64,000 nucleotides of DNA. It comes from Lampris incognitus. Taxonomy: Eukaryota > Chordata > Actinopteri > Lampriformes > Lampridae. The position numbers and the translations under genes were made by a program. Below, in pieces: positions 39,277 to 44,163 of this stretch. The notes beneath the pieces were generated by a model that was not told where the DNA came from, did not search any database, and saw only the letters and a list, made by a program, of their open reading frames with translations. Location of the stretch: assembly GCF_029633865.1 (NCBI RefSeq), contig NC_079217.1, forward strand, positions 59,503,578 through 59,567,577. The letters run 5' to 3'. How positions within the stretch are numbered: position 1 is the first letter of the stretch; the number at the start of each line of letters is the position of its first letter.

Positions 39277-39345
39277 CGAACTTCCCAATCAAGAGGAGGA
39301 AATTGGACTAATAGCTTTGTGTGTGTGTGTTTGTGTCTCTCTTAA
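7370..39345 (+). CDS. GT92 (DUF23) glycosyltransferase, interrupted host gene
   Basis: The only host gene I can support. Exons are 7370-7434 (tentative), 9548-9642, 12044-12263, 20221-20345, 29738-29849, 33288-33489, 34241-34579 and 39033-39345; all junctions are AG/GT and phases agree (1,0,1,0,1,2,2). The joined product is about 490 residues, close to the family's usual length. Landmarks in order are [48 protein letters not shown], the DxD-like metal site [36 protein letters not shown] and [10 protein letters not shown]92 enzymes are type II Golgi membrane proteins; characterised members are galactosyltransferases. The donor and acceptor used here are unknown. The N-terminal membrane anchor is not visible and should lie upstream. 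Introns hold almost every element class in the window. Family call is confident; ortholog identity is not claimed. Confidence 0.85.
7435..8099. other. Intronic, unassigned
   Basis: Between candidate exons 1 and 2. No recognisable feature. Confidence 0.5.
8100..8400 (+). repeat. LINE-like 3' tail
   Basis: It ends in 'gtgatattgggctatacaga' and then 'ttgatttgttgacttga', a terminus seen on many teleost non-LTR retrotransposon copies. No coding part remains. Confidence 0.45.
8402..8785 (+). repeat. tRNA-derived SINE, second family ('gggcgtccgggt')
   Basis: Head gggcgtccgagtggtgtggc, B box GGTTCGAATCCTC, body gggaagccggatgtgggtat, and tail ending in a G run. Other copies are at 10965-11395, 31871-32575 (split), 33741-34026 (inverted pair) and 36597-37345 (split), so this is the dominant SINE of the locus. 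Confidence 0.8.
8786..9547. other. Intronic, unassigned
   Basis: AT-rich DNA leading to exon 2. No recognisable feature. Confidence 0.5.
9548..9642 (+). CDS. GT92 exon 2
   Basis: Acceptor ATTCAG and donor GAG|GTCAGT. It encodes [15 protein letters not shown] followed by [15 protein letters not shown]. The pattern of a short strand then 'YLEHR' just before 'VRVIAVV' is typical of the start of the GT92 lumenal domain. It ends in phase 0. Confidence 0.75.
9828..11865 (-). mobile_element. RTE-type LINE, internally deleted, with 17-bp target duplication
   Basis: In minus orientation a 5' leader ([17 protein letters not shown]) precedes the AP-endonuclease start ([45 protein letters not shown]), the endonuclease C-terminal half ([33 protein letters not shown]) and the element's 3' end ([20 protein letters not shown]) with a GAA-repeat tail. 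Almost the entire reverse transcriptase is missing. The flanks 9811-9827 and 11866-11882 are the same 17-mer with one mismatch, so this is one insertion that later lost its centre. A SINE (10965-11395) splits the endonuclease. Confidence 0.85.
10965..11395 (-). repeat. tRNA-derived SINE, second family, inside the RTE endonuclease
   Basis: A near full-length minus-orientation copy. The host LINE reads [10 protein letters not shown] on one side and resumes with [10 protein letters not shown] on the other, so the SINE entered after the LINE. Confidence 0.8.
12044..12263 (+). CDS. GT92 exon 3 (cysteine-rich N-terminal part)
   Basis: Acceptor CGTCCAG, donor AAAG|GTAACA. It encodes [20 protein letters not shown] and continues through [20 protein letters not shown]. 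The Cys pairs (CHICC, MCP, SCDGASC) match the cysteine-bearing region before the GT92 catalytic core. It ends in phase 1. Confidence 0.85.
12264..12639. other. Intronic, unassigned
   Basis: Start of the intron after exon 3. No coding or repeat signature recognised. Confidence 0.5.
12640..14340 (-). pseudogene. L2-type LINE, 3' untranslated region and reverse transcriptase (right part at 19539)
   Basis: The minus-strand frame 13960-14229 reads [39 protein letters not shown] and [16 protein letters not shown], followed at lower coordinates by [11 protein letters not shown]. These are RT blocks of CR1/L2 LINEs. The active-site YxDD block is lost. The 3' region continues to about 12640. The element is interrupted by a SINE (12888-13274) and by the Gypsy insertion at 14341, beyond which its upstream part resumes. 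Confidence 0.8.
12888..13274 (-). repeat. tRNA-derived SINE, third family, with 12-bp target duplication
   Basis: In minus orientation the head GTCCGCGGTGGCGTAGCGGT gives an A box and GGGTTCGCGCCCC a B box. It is flanked by perfect 12-bp copies of aaggatggattt (12876-12887 and 13275-13286). It sits in the 3' region of the L2 LINE. Confidence 0.88.
14341..14571 (+). repeat. Mag-like Gypsy 5' LTR
   Basis: 231 bp. It is followed by TATTTGGCGACGAGG, the primer-site region; TTGGCGACGAGG is shared with Gypsy B at its own LTR end. Confidence 0.9.
14706..15990 (+). pseudogene. Mag-like gag and protease, split by a solo LTR
   Basis: Gag begins [20 protein letters not shown] and is broken after TFRELLS by a solo LTR (14926-15198). 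It resumes after it and contains [13 protein letters not shown] and [14 protein letters not shown] zinc knuckles. The aspartic protease site is [14 protein letters not shown] (near 15945). The frame ends at a stop near 16013. Confidence 0.85.
14926..15198 (-). repeat. Solo LTR of the Sushi-type Gypsy family
   Basis: It is the same sequence as the LTRs at 21727 and 27020 (begins TGTCACGTAT, ends CTGTGACA on the plus strand). Flanks are gttac and gttag, a 5-bp duplication with one mismatch. The transcription-start region is mutated compared with the full element. Confidence 0.88.
16050..18760 (+). pseudogene. Mag-like pol (RT, RNase H, integrase), frameshifted
   Basis: RT blocks: [40 protein letters not shown] and the catalytic YLDDILVTG. 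RNase [18 protein letters not shown] and [11 protein letters not shown]. Integrase: [20 protein letters not shown] with C-x2-[17 protein letters not shown] and [14 protein letters not shown] frameshift lies at a run of eight Gs near 16583; further stops are near 17144 and 18083. Confidence 0.85.
19306..19533 (+). repeat. Mag-like Gypsy 3' LTR
   Basis: It is preceded by a purine tract (ggtgggggag). Same termini as the 5' LTR; 228 bp. Confidence 0.9.
19539..19850 (-). pseudogene. L2 LINE, upstream part displaced by the Gypsy insertion
   Basis: On the minus strand fragments such as [13 protein letters not shown] join across the Gypsy to the L2 RT at 14340. The frame is broken. The right limit is approximate. 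Confidence 0.6.
20221..20345 (+). CDS. GT92 exon 4 (start of catalytic core)
   Basis: Acceptor CCTCTTAG follows a good pyrimidine tract; donor is CTGCAG|GTAGAC. It encodes [19 protein letters not shown], then [20 protein letters not shown]. The FTVC(F/I)S strand is the first core motif of the family. Two other upstream AGs give the wrong phase; this one matches phase 1 left by exon 3. Confidence 0.8.
20346..20659. other. Intronic, unassigned
   Basis: AT-rich DNA after exon 4. Nothing recognised. Confidence 0.5.
20660..21110. repeat. Unclassified teleost repeat ('ttatccaaagcgacttaca')
   Basis: A short ACATT tandem run precedes 'cagtcatttagccgacactt' and 'ttatccaaagcgacttaca', a motif I associate with abundant fish repeats of uncertain class. 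Confidence 0.45.
21111..21726. other. Intronic, unassigned
   Basis: No coding signature. A 'tggtggcccctgacatg' string near 21296 resembles a primer-binding site, but no LTR can be paired with it. Confidence 0.45.
21727..22639 (-). repeat. Sushi-type Gypsy 3' LTR, containing a solo LTR
   Basis: Without the 560-bp insertion and one 5-bp duplication it is 348 bp, exactly 57 bp (3 x 19) longer than the 5' LTR. The extra length is tandem copies of cagctggtgtagcaggtgt at about 22510-22598. The purine tract is the reverse of tacccccccatccgagg just to its right. Confidence 0.9.
21786..22345 (+). repeat. Solo LTR of another Gypsy family, inside the Sushi LTR
   Basis: 560 bp, begins TGTTACG and ends CCTAACA, with the perfect 5-bp duplication aatcc on each side (21781-21785, 22346-22350). 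It carries an AATAAA near its end. The last bases (ttggggtc...aaaccctaaca) resemble the LTR terminus of Gypsy C at 60740, in the opposite orientation. Confidence 0.9.
22640..26297 (-). pseudogene. Sushi-type pol: protease, RT, RNase H, integrase, chromodomain
   Basis: From right to left: zinc knuckle [14 protein letters not shown], protease [16 protein letters not shown] ([27 protein letters not shown]), RNase H ([32 protein letters not shown]), HHCC zinc site ([10 protein letters not shown]...CPVCAQNK), integrase core ([38 protein letters not shown]) and chromodomain ([20 protein letters not shown], then [12 protein letters not shown]). Breaks include a TGA near 24886, a frameshift near 23700 and a TAA near 23457. 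The final frame has no stop before the 3' LTR. Confidence 0.9.
25906..27003 (-). pseudogene. Sushi-type gag
   Basis: The frame starts [20 protein letters not shown] only 16 bases from the LTR. It has a coiled-coil-like N-terminus, a Pro-rich linker ([11 protein letters not shown]) and a capsid-like domain ([49 protein letters not shown]) related to the family that gave rise to mammalian RTL/PEG10 genes. A one-base insertion before the zinc knuckle moves that knuckle into the pol frame. Confidence 0.88.
27008..27017 (-). promoter_or_regulatory. Probable self-priming primer-binding site
   Basis: Minus-strand ACGTTCCAGC, two bases from the LTR end. It is the exact reverse complement of minus-strand GCTGGAACGT inside the LTR (27168-27177), which lies about 29 nt downstream of a TATA-like TTAAAAGG. 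Known Tf1/sushi elements prime from the folded 5' end of their own RNA in this geometry. Confidence 0.7.
27020..27310 (-). repeat. Sushi-type Gypsy 5' LTR
   Basis: 291 bp, plus-strand termini TGTCACG and CTGTGACA. Contains the TATA-like box (27199-27206) and the putative RNA start near 27177. Confidence 0.92.
27316..28520. other. Intronic, unassigned
   Basis: About 1.2 kb with no open frame I can support. It contains 'acgtgacgtgcgtgtag' and several short T runs. It could be another decayed repeat. Confidence 0.45.
28529..28601. repeat. (CA)n microsatellite
   Basis: An uninterrupted AC dinucleotide array of about 73 bp, followed by a C run. Confidence 0.97.
28700..29630 (-). pseudogene. Penelope-like element, GIY-YIG endonuclease end
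   Basis: On the minus strand: [20 protein letters not shown], then LVHPKD-like text, [20 protein letters not shown] with the GIY-YIG-type strand, and [20 protein letters not shown]. After a frameshift it continues [18 protein letters not shown]. This is the C-terminal endonuclease of Penelope-like retroelements; the RT is absent (5' truncation). A hammerhead motif lies downstream of the coding part. Confidence 0.85.
28787..28829 (-). ncRNA. Hammerhead ribozyme motif in the Penelope-like element
   Basis: Minus strand, 5' to 3': GAGA, core CTGATGA, one extra A, an 18-nt hairpin GTCCCTTACATGAGTGAC (stem II with one mismatch), GAAA, then AGGTC and TCTC. GAGA and TCTC form stem I and GTC fits the cleavage triplet with a very short stem III. 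Penelope-like elements are known to carry such minimal type I hammerheads. The extra A after the core and the AG before GTC may weaken or abolish activity. Confidence 0.7.
29738..29849 (+). CDS. GT92 exon 5
   Basis: Acceptor ACCTTTCAG, donor ACAG|GTACAG. It encodes [20 protein letters not shown] and [17 protein letters not shown], the Rossmann-like strand that family members show as 'LGV.RVV.Y.TSC'. It ends in phase 1. Confidence 0.88.
29860..30640 (-). pseudogene. LINE (CR1/L2-like) RT C-terminal fragment
   Basis: Minus-strand text reads [15 protein letters not shown], then [19 protein letters not shown] and [14 protein letters not shown], the thumb and C-terminus of a LINE polymerase of the type that ends 'SILSSCITAWFG'. 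Stops and frameshifts are present. Confidence 0.65.
30645..30960 (+). repeat. GC-rich LINE 5'-leader-like repeat
   Basis: GC-rich block with an 18-bp sequence (aacaccgagggcggtctg) at about 30650 repeated at about 30842. It resembles untranslated leaders of fish LINEs; no coding support. Confidence 0.35.
30961..31260. other. T-rich intronic DNA, unassigned
   Basis: Long T and A runs, then 'acaaataaatgttcc'. Nothing else recognised. Confidence 0.45.
31270..31374. repeat. (CT)n microsatellite
   Basis: Long CT array with a few interruptions. Confidence 0.97.
31550..31815 (+). repeat. RTE LINE terminal fragment
   Basis: It contains 'gtgccctcacagggtacc' and 'ccgctgtggcgacccctgag' and ends in a GAAAGAAGAAG tail, as RTE 3' ends do. 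It is in the opposite orientation to the copy at 9828-11865. Confidence 0.55.
31871..32575 (-). repeat. tRNA-derived SINE, second family, split by about 255 bp
   Basis: Minus-orientation body 31871-32200 and head 32458-32575. The sequence between (about 32201-32457) does not belong to the SINE and has no terminal repeats I can define. Confidence 0.7.
32576..33287. other. Intronic, unassigned
   Basis: AT-rich DNA before exon 6. Nothing recognised. Confidence 0.5.
33288..33489 (+). CDS. GT92 exon 6 (metal-binding motif)
   Basis: Acceptor CTACCAG, donor GACAG|GTAGTC. It encodes [10 protein letters not shown], then [20 protein letters not shown] and [17 protein letters not shown]. The D-M-D-E stretch fits the family's metal/nucleotide-sugar site. 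It ends in phase 2. Confidence 0.9.
33741..34026. repeat. Inverted pair of SINE heads (second family)
   Basis: A plus-oriented head (33741 to about 33890) is followed at once by a minus-oriented head (about 33893-34026). Each has its B box (GTTCGAATCCCCG and its reverse). The two form a palindrome of about 135 bp per arm within the intron between exons 6 and 7. Confidence 0.85.
34241..34579 (+). CDS. GT92 exon 7 (C-terminal half of catalytic domain)
   Basis: Acceptor TTCTTCCAG, donor ACAAG|GTATTG. It encodes [20 protein letters not shown], then [39 protein letters not shown] and [12 protein letters not shown]. These are the most family-diagnostic blocks in the window. The PPPPSSLSP stretch between '[10 protein letters not shown]' and 'WKDV' is a low-complexity loop. 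It ends in phase 2. Confidence 0.92.
34829..36423 (+). mobile_element. Tc1 element, full length, dead transposase
   Basis: About 1.6 kb between TA dinucleotides (34827-34828, 36424-36425). The inverted ends share 'agtttgtgaaccct' and 'gataaagagaacccaattaa'. The decayed transposase runs about 35170-36150 on the plus strand, with recognisable blocks [38 protein letters not shown] and [13 protein letters not shown] that place the D, D and E residues. At least six stops interrupt it. Confidence 0.9.
36597..37345 (+). repeat. tRNA-derived SINE, second family, split by a foldback element
   Basis: Head with GGTTCGAATCCCCG near 36640, body through the 'ctccacatgtactggaggag' region, and 3' part 37242-37345 ending in a G run. 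Interrupted by the foldback element at 36929-37241. Confidence 0.8.
36929..37241. mobile_element. Non-autonomous foldback element
   Basis: About 313 bp. It begins AATATTTTTTCCTTGGATG and ends with the inverse; the terminal repeats of about 80 bp share 'gatgaatccggaaag' and 'cctcaggcgctaggattggc'. The loop holds 'cctaaccctaaccctag'. No coding capacity. Superfamily unknown; the target duplication is unclear. Confidence 0.7.
37403..38682 (+). mobile_element. Second Tc1-like element, catalytic end deleted
   Basis: Ends CAAACCCC and GGGGTTTG, flanked by TA (37401-37402, 38683-38684), with inverted repeats of about 200 bp. Transposase from about 37766 has the helix-turn-helix ([18 protein letters not shown]), an AT-hook-like [10 protein letters not shown], then after one frameshift the first catalytic Asp ([20 protein letters not shown]). 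The frame jumps from [11 protein letters not shown] into the terminal repeat, so the second Asp and the Glu are missing. Confidence 0.88.
38686..39032. other. Intronic, unassigned
   Basis: Ordinary intron DNA before the last exon. Confidence 0.5.
39033..39345 (+). CDS. GT92 last visible exon, running into a TG repeat
   Basis: Acceptor CCTCTCCAG. It encodes [40 protein letters not shown] and EEDTQQLEG, matching the usual GT92 C-terminus. The frame then stays open through a (TG)n tract, giving a Val-Cys-rich tail, and stops at the TAA ending at 39345. A donor just after 'LEG' or a different end of the transcript is possible. Confidence 0.75.
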
Positions 39346-39402
39346 TACGTTCCTACATTCCAAAGGGATTGCACTTGAAGAAACTAGATTATAATATAAT
39401 AG

Positions 39403-39405
<3 letters not shown>

Positions 39406-39456
<51 letters not shown>
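39406..39456. repeat. (TA)n microsatellite
   Basis: An alternating TA array that served as the insertion site of the adjacent palindromic Tc1 element; a shorter TA run follows it at 40653. Confidence 0.95.
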
Positions 39457-39459
<3 letters not shown>

Positions 39460-40652
39460 TACTGTTCAAAGTTTGGGATCACCCAAACAATTTTGTGTTT
39501 TCCATGAAAAGTCACACTTATTCACCACCATATGTTGTGAAATGAATAGAAAATAGAGTCAAGACATTGACAAGGTTAGAAATAATGATTTGTATTTGAA
39601 ATAAGATTTTTTTTACATCAAACTTTGCTTTCGTCAAAGAATCCTCCATTTGCAGCAATTACAGCATTGCAGACCTTTGGCATTCTAGCTGTTAATTTGT
39701 TGAGGTAATCTGGAGAAATTGCACCCCACGCTTCCAGAAGCAGCTCCCACAAGTTGGATTGGTTGGATGGGCACTTCTTTGAGCAGATTGAGTTTCTGGA
39801 GCATCACATTTGTGGGGTCAATTAAACGCTCAAAATGGCCAGAAAAAGAGAACTTTCATCTGAAACTCGACAGTCTATTCTTGTTCTTAGAAATGAAGGC
39901 TATTCCATGCGAGAAATTGCTAAGAAATTGAAGATTTCCTACACCGGTGTGTACTACTCCCTTCAGAGGACAGCACAAACAGGCTCTAACCAGAGTAGAA
40001 AAAGAAGTGGGAGGCCGCGTTGCACAACTGAGCAAGAAGATAAGTACATTAGAGTCTCTAGTTTGAGAAACAGACGCCTCACAGGTCCCCAACTGGCATC
40101 TTCATTAAATAGTACCTGTTAGAGCCTGTTTGTGCTGTCCTCTGAAGGGAGTAGTACACACCGGTGTAGGAAATATTCAATTTCTTAGCAATTTCTCGCA
40201 TGGAATAGCCTTCATTTCTAAGAACAAGAATAGACTGTCGAGTTTCAGATGAAAGTTCTCTTTTTCTGGCCATTTTGAGCGTTTAATTGACCCCACAAAT
40301 GTGATGCTCCAGAAACTCAATCTGCTCAAAGAAGTGCCCATCCAACCAATCCAACTTGTGGGAGCTGCTTCTGGAAGCGTGGGGTGCAATTTCTCCAGAT
40401 TACCTCAACAAATTAACAGCTAGAATGCCAAAGGTCTGCAATGCTGTAATTGCTGCAAATGGAGGATTCTTTGACGAAAGCAAAGTTTGATGTAAAAAAA
40501 ATCTTATTTCAAATACAAATCATTATTTCTAACCTTGTCAATGTCTTGACTCTATTTTCTATTCATTTCACAACATATGGTGGTGAATAAGTGTGACTTT
40601 TCATGGAAAACACGAAATTGTTTGGGTGATCCCAAACTTTTGAACGGTAGTG
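39457..40652. mobile_element. Palindromic Tc1-derived element, copy 2 (complete)
   Basis: Left arm 39457-39990 and right arm 40118-40652 are inverted copies of each other, separated by a 127-bp spacer found only once. Termini are CACTACTGTTCAAA and its near inverse, flanked by TA. Each arm carries a transposase start (39835 plus, 40273 minus) with the paired-like helix-turn-helix REIAKKLKISYTGVYYSLQR. Neither reaches the catalytic domain. Apart from the 36-bp deletion, copy 1 at the window start is almost identical. Confidence 0.92.
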
Positions 40653-40803
40653 TATATATATATATGACCGAATGAAGGAATGAAGGGGGGAGTGTGTGTG
40701 TGTCCTGTCCTAGCTTCTGAAATAAAATGTTCTCAAGTGAGTTGTTTTTCCACACTTGATGTTGCTACTCAGGGAATCAGGGTTCATGGTATGGCAGAGC
40801 AGG

Positions 40804-40806
<3 letters not shown>

Positions 40807-40850
<44 letters not shown>
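40807..40850. repeat. (GT)n microsatellite
   Basis: An uninterrupted GT array. Confidence 0.95.
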
Positions 40851-40898
40851 GGTGAGTGCTGAAATGCACTTTTTTCAGGTCCAACGGAGCATCTAACA

Positions 40899-43287
40899 CA
40901 GGGGTCGGGAACCTTTTTGACTGGGAGAGCCATAAAAGCCAAATATTTCTAAATATATTTCATTGAGAGCCATATAGTATTTTTAACGTATAATAAATTA
41001 AATATGTCTTACTTTTAATGCGACTTCTGGTGCTGCATGGTTTTGCTGATGGCCTTGTAGTCTGGTTCATACGTGGTGAGGTTGAGCTTCATGCAGGCGT
41101 TGAGGCTTCCATCAGTTAAACGTGAGCGTAGGTTGGTCTTAATGTTCCTCATACGCGAGAAAGACTGTTCACATGCATATGTAGAGCCAAACATGGTCAA
41201 TACGGCAATACTCACACGCTGCATTGTGTGGTATGTCACAGGAAGCTCGTTCCAAGTTTTAAGAATCAGCTGGTCTTCAGGTTGAAGATTTTTAATTTCT
41301 GTCCACTTGTGTTCCCTCGCCAGCTCTGCTCGCTGTCGCGCAAGACTTTCCAACTCTCCATTAAGTGACTTGAACTTACTCATCCACATGTCTGATGCCT
41401 TCAGGTCAGCAACTTCCAGCTCAAAGTCTCCGATAGAGACCCCGGGGATGCATGTCAGGTCGATTTTGTCCACTGCACACTCATGTGGATGAGTGATGAA
41501 CTTGAAAAGACCAGTGCGCGCACGAAATTCTCCAAAACGTGCTTTGAATGACTGCAGGAGATTGAACGTAAAGCCAGCTAGCTGCTGGAGATCCAGATGT
41601 TGAGTGGAGTCACTTGCTAAGCATGCATCTCTAAATTGTTGCAGTCTTTCAAAGTGCAGAAGACGACCTGTTTCAATGTCCCTGAGAAAGACTTCCAGCT
41701 TGCTTTCAAATGCAAACACTGCTTGTTGAAGGGATGAGATTGTATTTCCAATACCTTGCATTTTCACATTGAGCTGGTTCAGATGGCCAGTTATGTCCAC
41801 GAGATAGTGAAACTGCAGGAGCCAGTCAGTGTTGTCTAGCTCAGGATGCTCGACGCCTTTCATTTCAAGAAAAGTCCGGATTTCACTCAGGCAAGCTGCA
41901 AAACGGCTGAGCACCTTCCCCCTTGACAACCAACGCACGTTGCTGTGTGAAAGCAGACCGGGATAATGATTCCCAACTTCTTCTAACAGAGCTTTAAACT
42001 GGCGATCATTTAAAGCTCGGGCAACAATAAAGTTGACCACTCGAATGACCAGAGACATCACCTCGCCAAGCTCCTGGCCACACGTCTGAGCGCAAAGCGC
42101 CTCCTGGTGCAGGATGCAATGAAAACTTAGGATGGCGCTCTTTTCATGTTCACGGAGAAGCGCTACAAATCCTTTGTTCTTCCCCAACATACAGGGTGCA
42201 CCATCAGTACAGACAGAAATAAGTTTATCCATCGGTAGTTTTTTTTCTTTAGCAAACTCCATGAAAGACATGAATAAATCCTCTCCTCTTGTTGTCCCTT
42301 TCATTGGCAGAACAGCCAAGCTTTCCTCACGCAGTGTGTCACCTGCAGCATACCTGGCAATGATACTGCACCGAGATAGATGGCTAACATCTGTTGACTC
42401 ATCTAACGCGAGAGAAAAGTATGTCCCGGCGTTTATGTCCTTAATTTGTGTTTCCTCGACTTGATTTGCCATCATGATGCTACGATCGTGCACAGCTCTT
42501 GCTGACAGGGGCATGTCTTTTATTCGTTTGATTATCTCGTCTTTATTTGGGAAGTCATCAAACAGTTCATTGGCCACATCAAGCATGAATGTTTTGGCAT
42601 ACTCGCCATCTGTGAATGACTTTCCATTCCTTACTATTGCCAAAGCCCCCGCAAAGCTAGCGGAATTCCCGTCCCCTTGCTTGGTCCACACACGTAGTTG
42701 CTGCTGACTCGTCTGCACTCTCCGCTGTAGCTCCTCGCATGCCCTTTTCCTGCTGTCCCCCGCTGGAGATTTCCATGCAAATGAAGCATGGTGCGTATCG
42801 AAGTGCCGCTTTATATTTGACCGTTTCATCGATGCAATTTTATCATTGCATATTAGACATACCGCAGATCCTGCTCTCTCCACAAATGCAAATTCCTCTG
42901 TCCACGCAGCCTGGAATGCACGGTAATCATCGTCTTTTTTTCTTTTCGCCATCTTTTCCGTTACAAGGGTTGAAGCGGATAAACTAGTTGGCTATCTGAT
43001 AAAATTGATTTCTTCACCTTTACAATGACCCGGACATGCTCGCGAGCCATTGGTTCCCGACCCGACCCACGGGTGACCCGTGACCCGTGAAATTTATCTT
43101 CAAAACTAATTTCTGTTTACTTTAAAATGACACAGTGTTATTAAGAAATATCACAAGTATTTTAAAATCAGTTCCAAACTGATTTTTTTGAAAAAAAAAT
43201 AATTTTCAACTCAAAATTGTCTGGGAGCCATATGCCGTCACCGGAAGAGCCATATATGGCTCGCGAGCCATAGGTTCCCGACCGCTG
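40899..43287 (-). mobile_element. hAT transposon, complete and apparently intact
   Basis: 2,389 bp. Left end CAGGGGTCGGGAACC, right end GGTTCCCGACCGCTG, an inverted 15-mer with one mismatch. The flanks carry a perfect 8-bp duplication atctaaca (40891-40898, 43288-43295), the hallmark of hAT. The single transposase reading frame fills most of it. Confidence 0.96.
41015..42952 (-). CDS. hAT transposase (ZBED/SCAND3-like), 645 residues, uninterrupted
   Basis: The protein would bind the terminal repeats and cut and paste the element. Residues about 30-56 form a BED-type finger (VCLICNDKIASMKRSNIKRH plus HH). The RNase H-like core follows: first Asp in FSLALDESTDVSHLS, second in CTDGAPCMLGKNKG, the C-x2-H motif in FHCILHQEALC, then HSNVRWLSRGKVLSRF. 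The C-terminal Glu and dimerisation region is FGSTYACEQSFSRMRNIKTN. The start MAKRKKDDDYRAFQ is the family's usual one. No stop, frameshift or missing catalytic residue is seen. It could equally be recently dead for reasons not visible here. Confidence 0.93.
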   Translation of the reverse strand: MAKRKKDDDYRAFQAAWTEEFAFVERAGSAVCLICNDKIASMKRSNIKRHFDTHHASFAWKSPAGDSRKRACEELQRRVQTSQQQLRVWTKQGDGNSASFAGALAIVRNGKSFTDGEYAKTFMLDVANELFDDFPNKDEIIKRIKDMPLSARAVHDRSIMMANQVEETQIKDINAGTYFSLALDESTDVSHLSRCSIIARYAAGDTLREESLAVLPMKGTTRGEDLFMSFMEFAKEKKLPMDKLISVCTDGAPCMLGKNKGFVALLREHEKSAILSFHCILHQEALCAQTCGQELGEVMSLVIRVVNFIVARALNDRQFKALLEEVGNHYPGLLSHSNVRWLSRGKVLSRFAACLSEIRTFLEMKGVEHPELDNTDWLLQFHYLVDITGHLNQLNVKMQGIGNTISSLQQAVFAFESKLEVFLRDIETGRLLHFERLQQFRDACLASDSTQHLDLQQLAGFTFNLLQSFKARFGEFRARTGLFKFITHPHECAVDKIDLTCIPGVSIGDFELEVADLKASDMWMSKFKSLNGELESLARQRAELAREHKWTEIKNLQPEDQLILKTWNELPVTYHTMQRVSIAVLTMFGSTYACEQSFSRMRNIKTNLRSRLTDGSLNACMKLNLTTYEPDYKAISKTMQHQKSH

Positions 43288-43295
43288 ATCTAACA

Positions 43296-43740
43296 GATAG
43301 TTTTGCAACTCCTATCCCCTGGTATGACCCCGGATAAGACAACCATGTCTTATTACTACTACACATGAGATTTCAGAGTTCTGCTAATATTGAGAAAATC
43401 GACTTTAATTAATTCTAATGTAAAAAAAAAAAAAAGGTAAGGAAACAACGCTCCTGTTTTATTGTATCTATTGAGATGATTTCCATCTGGTGACGGTGCT
43501 TATTCCTTGTGTTGCCTTTAAGGCATAATATGGATATACTCTTATTTTGATAATATTCTATAGACTCTTATTTTGATAAGCGTTTGTCAAGCCAAGCGTA
43601 AAGAGTTACAAGTTCACCGAGTTCACTTCCTGTTATTCATTCGAAGAAGCCGGCTGAATCTGTACACGTGCCTTTTACATCCACCCTAATCCACACTGTA
43701 AATGCCACAGAGGCAATGTGAGTAAATAATGTAATAGTTC
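43296..43740. other. Unassigned
   Basis: AT-rich intergenic DNA. Nothing recognised. Confidence 0.5.
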
Positions 43741-43786
43741 TTAGTACTTAATGTTAAAAAGGATATTTACATTAAAGAACAATTTT

Positions 43787-43868
43787 AAAGGGGATATTTA
43801 CATTAAAAAAGCATTTGATTTGTTTGTAAAGGGGATATTTACATTAAAAAAGCATTTGATTTGTTTGT
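43787..43868. repeat. Two perfect 41-bp tandem copies
   Basis: The unit starts aaaggggatatttacattaa; copies begin at 43787 and 43828. A diverged third copy of the first half precedes them near 43753. Confidence 0.9.
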
Positions 43869-44163
43869 AATTAAAAAAACGTTTTATTTACATGTATTTA
43901 CATGGGGAAGAGCACATGTTGCCAACAAAATGGTAATTGTATTCTGTCTGTCTACAGTTTTCACTCTGTCTGTGTAAGATGGTGTAAAGAGCCACAGTAA
44001 ACAGCCAGTAAAGCTTTCTGCGACTCAAGTCGTCATTTTCAAGGCGGCTCAAGTTATCATTGTCAAGGAAGAGTTTAGCTAGTTGTATAGCTGCAGTTCC
44101 TACACTGTAGTGAGGACAGCATAGTGAAAAGACGGCAAAGCTGGTGTTGTACATCGTGGTAAG

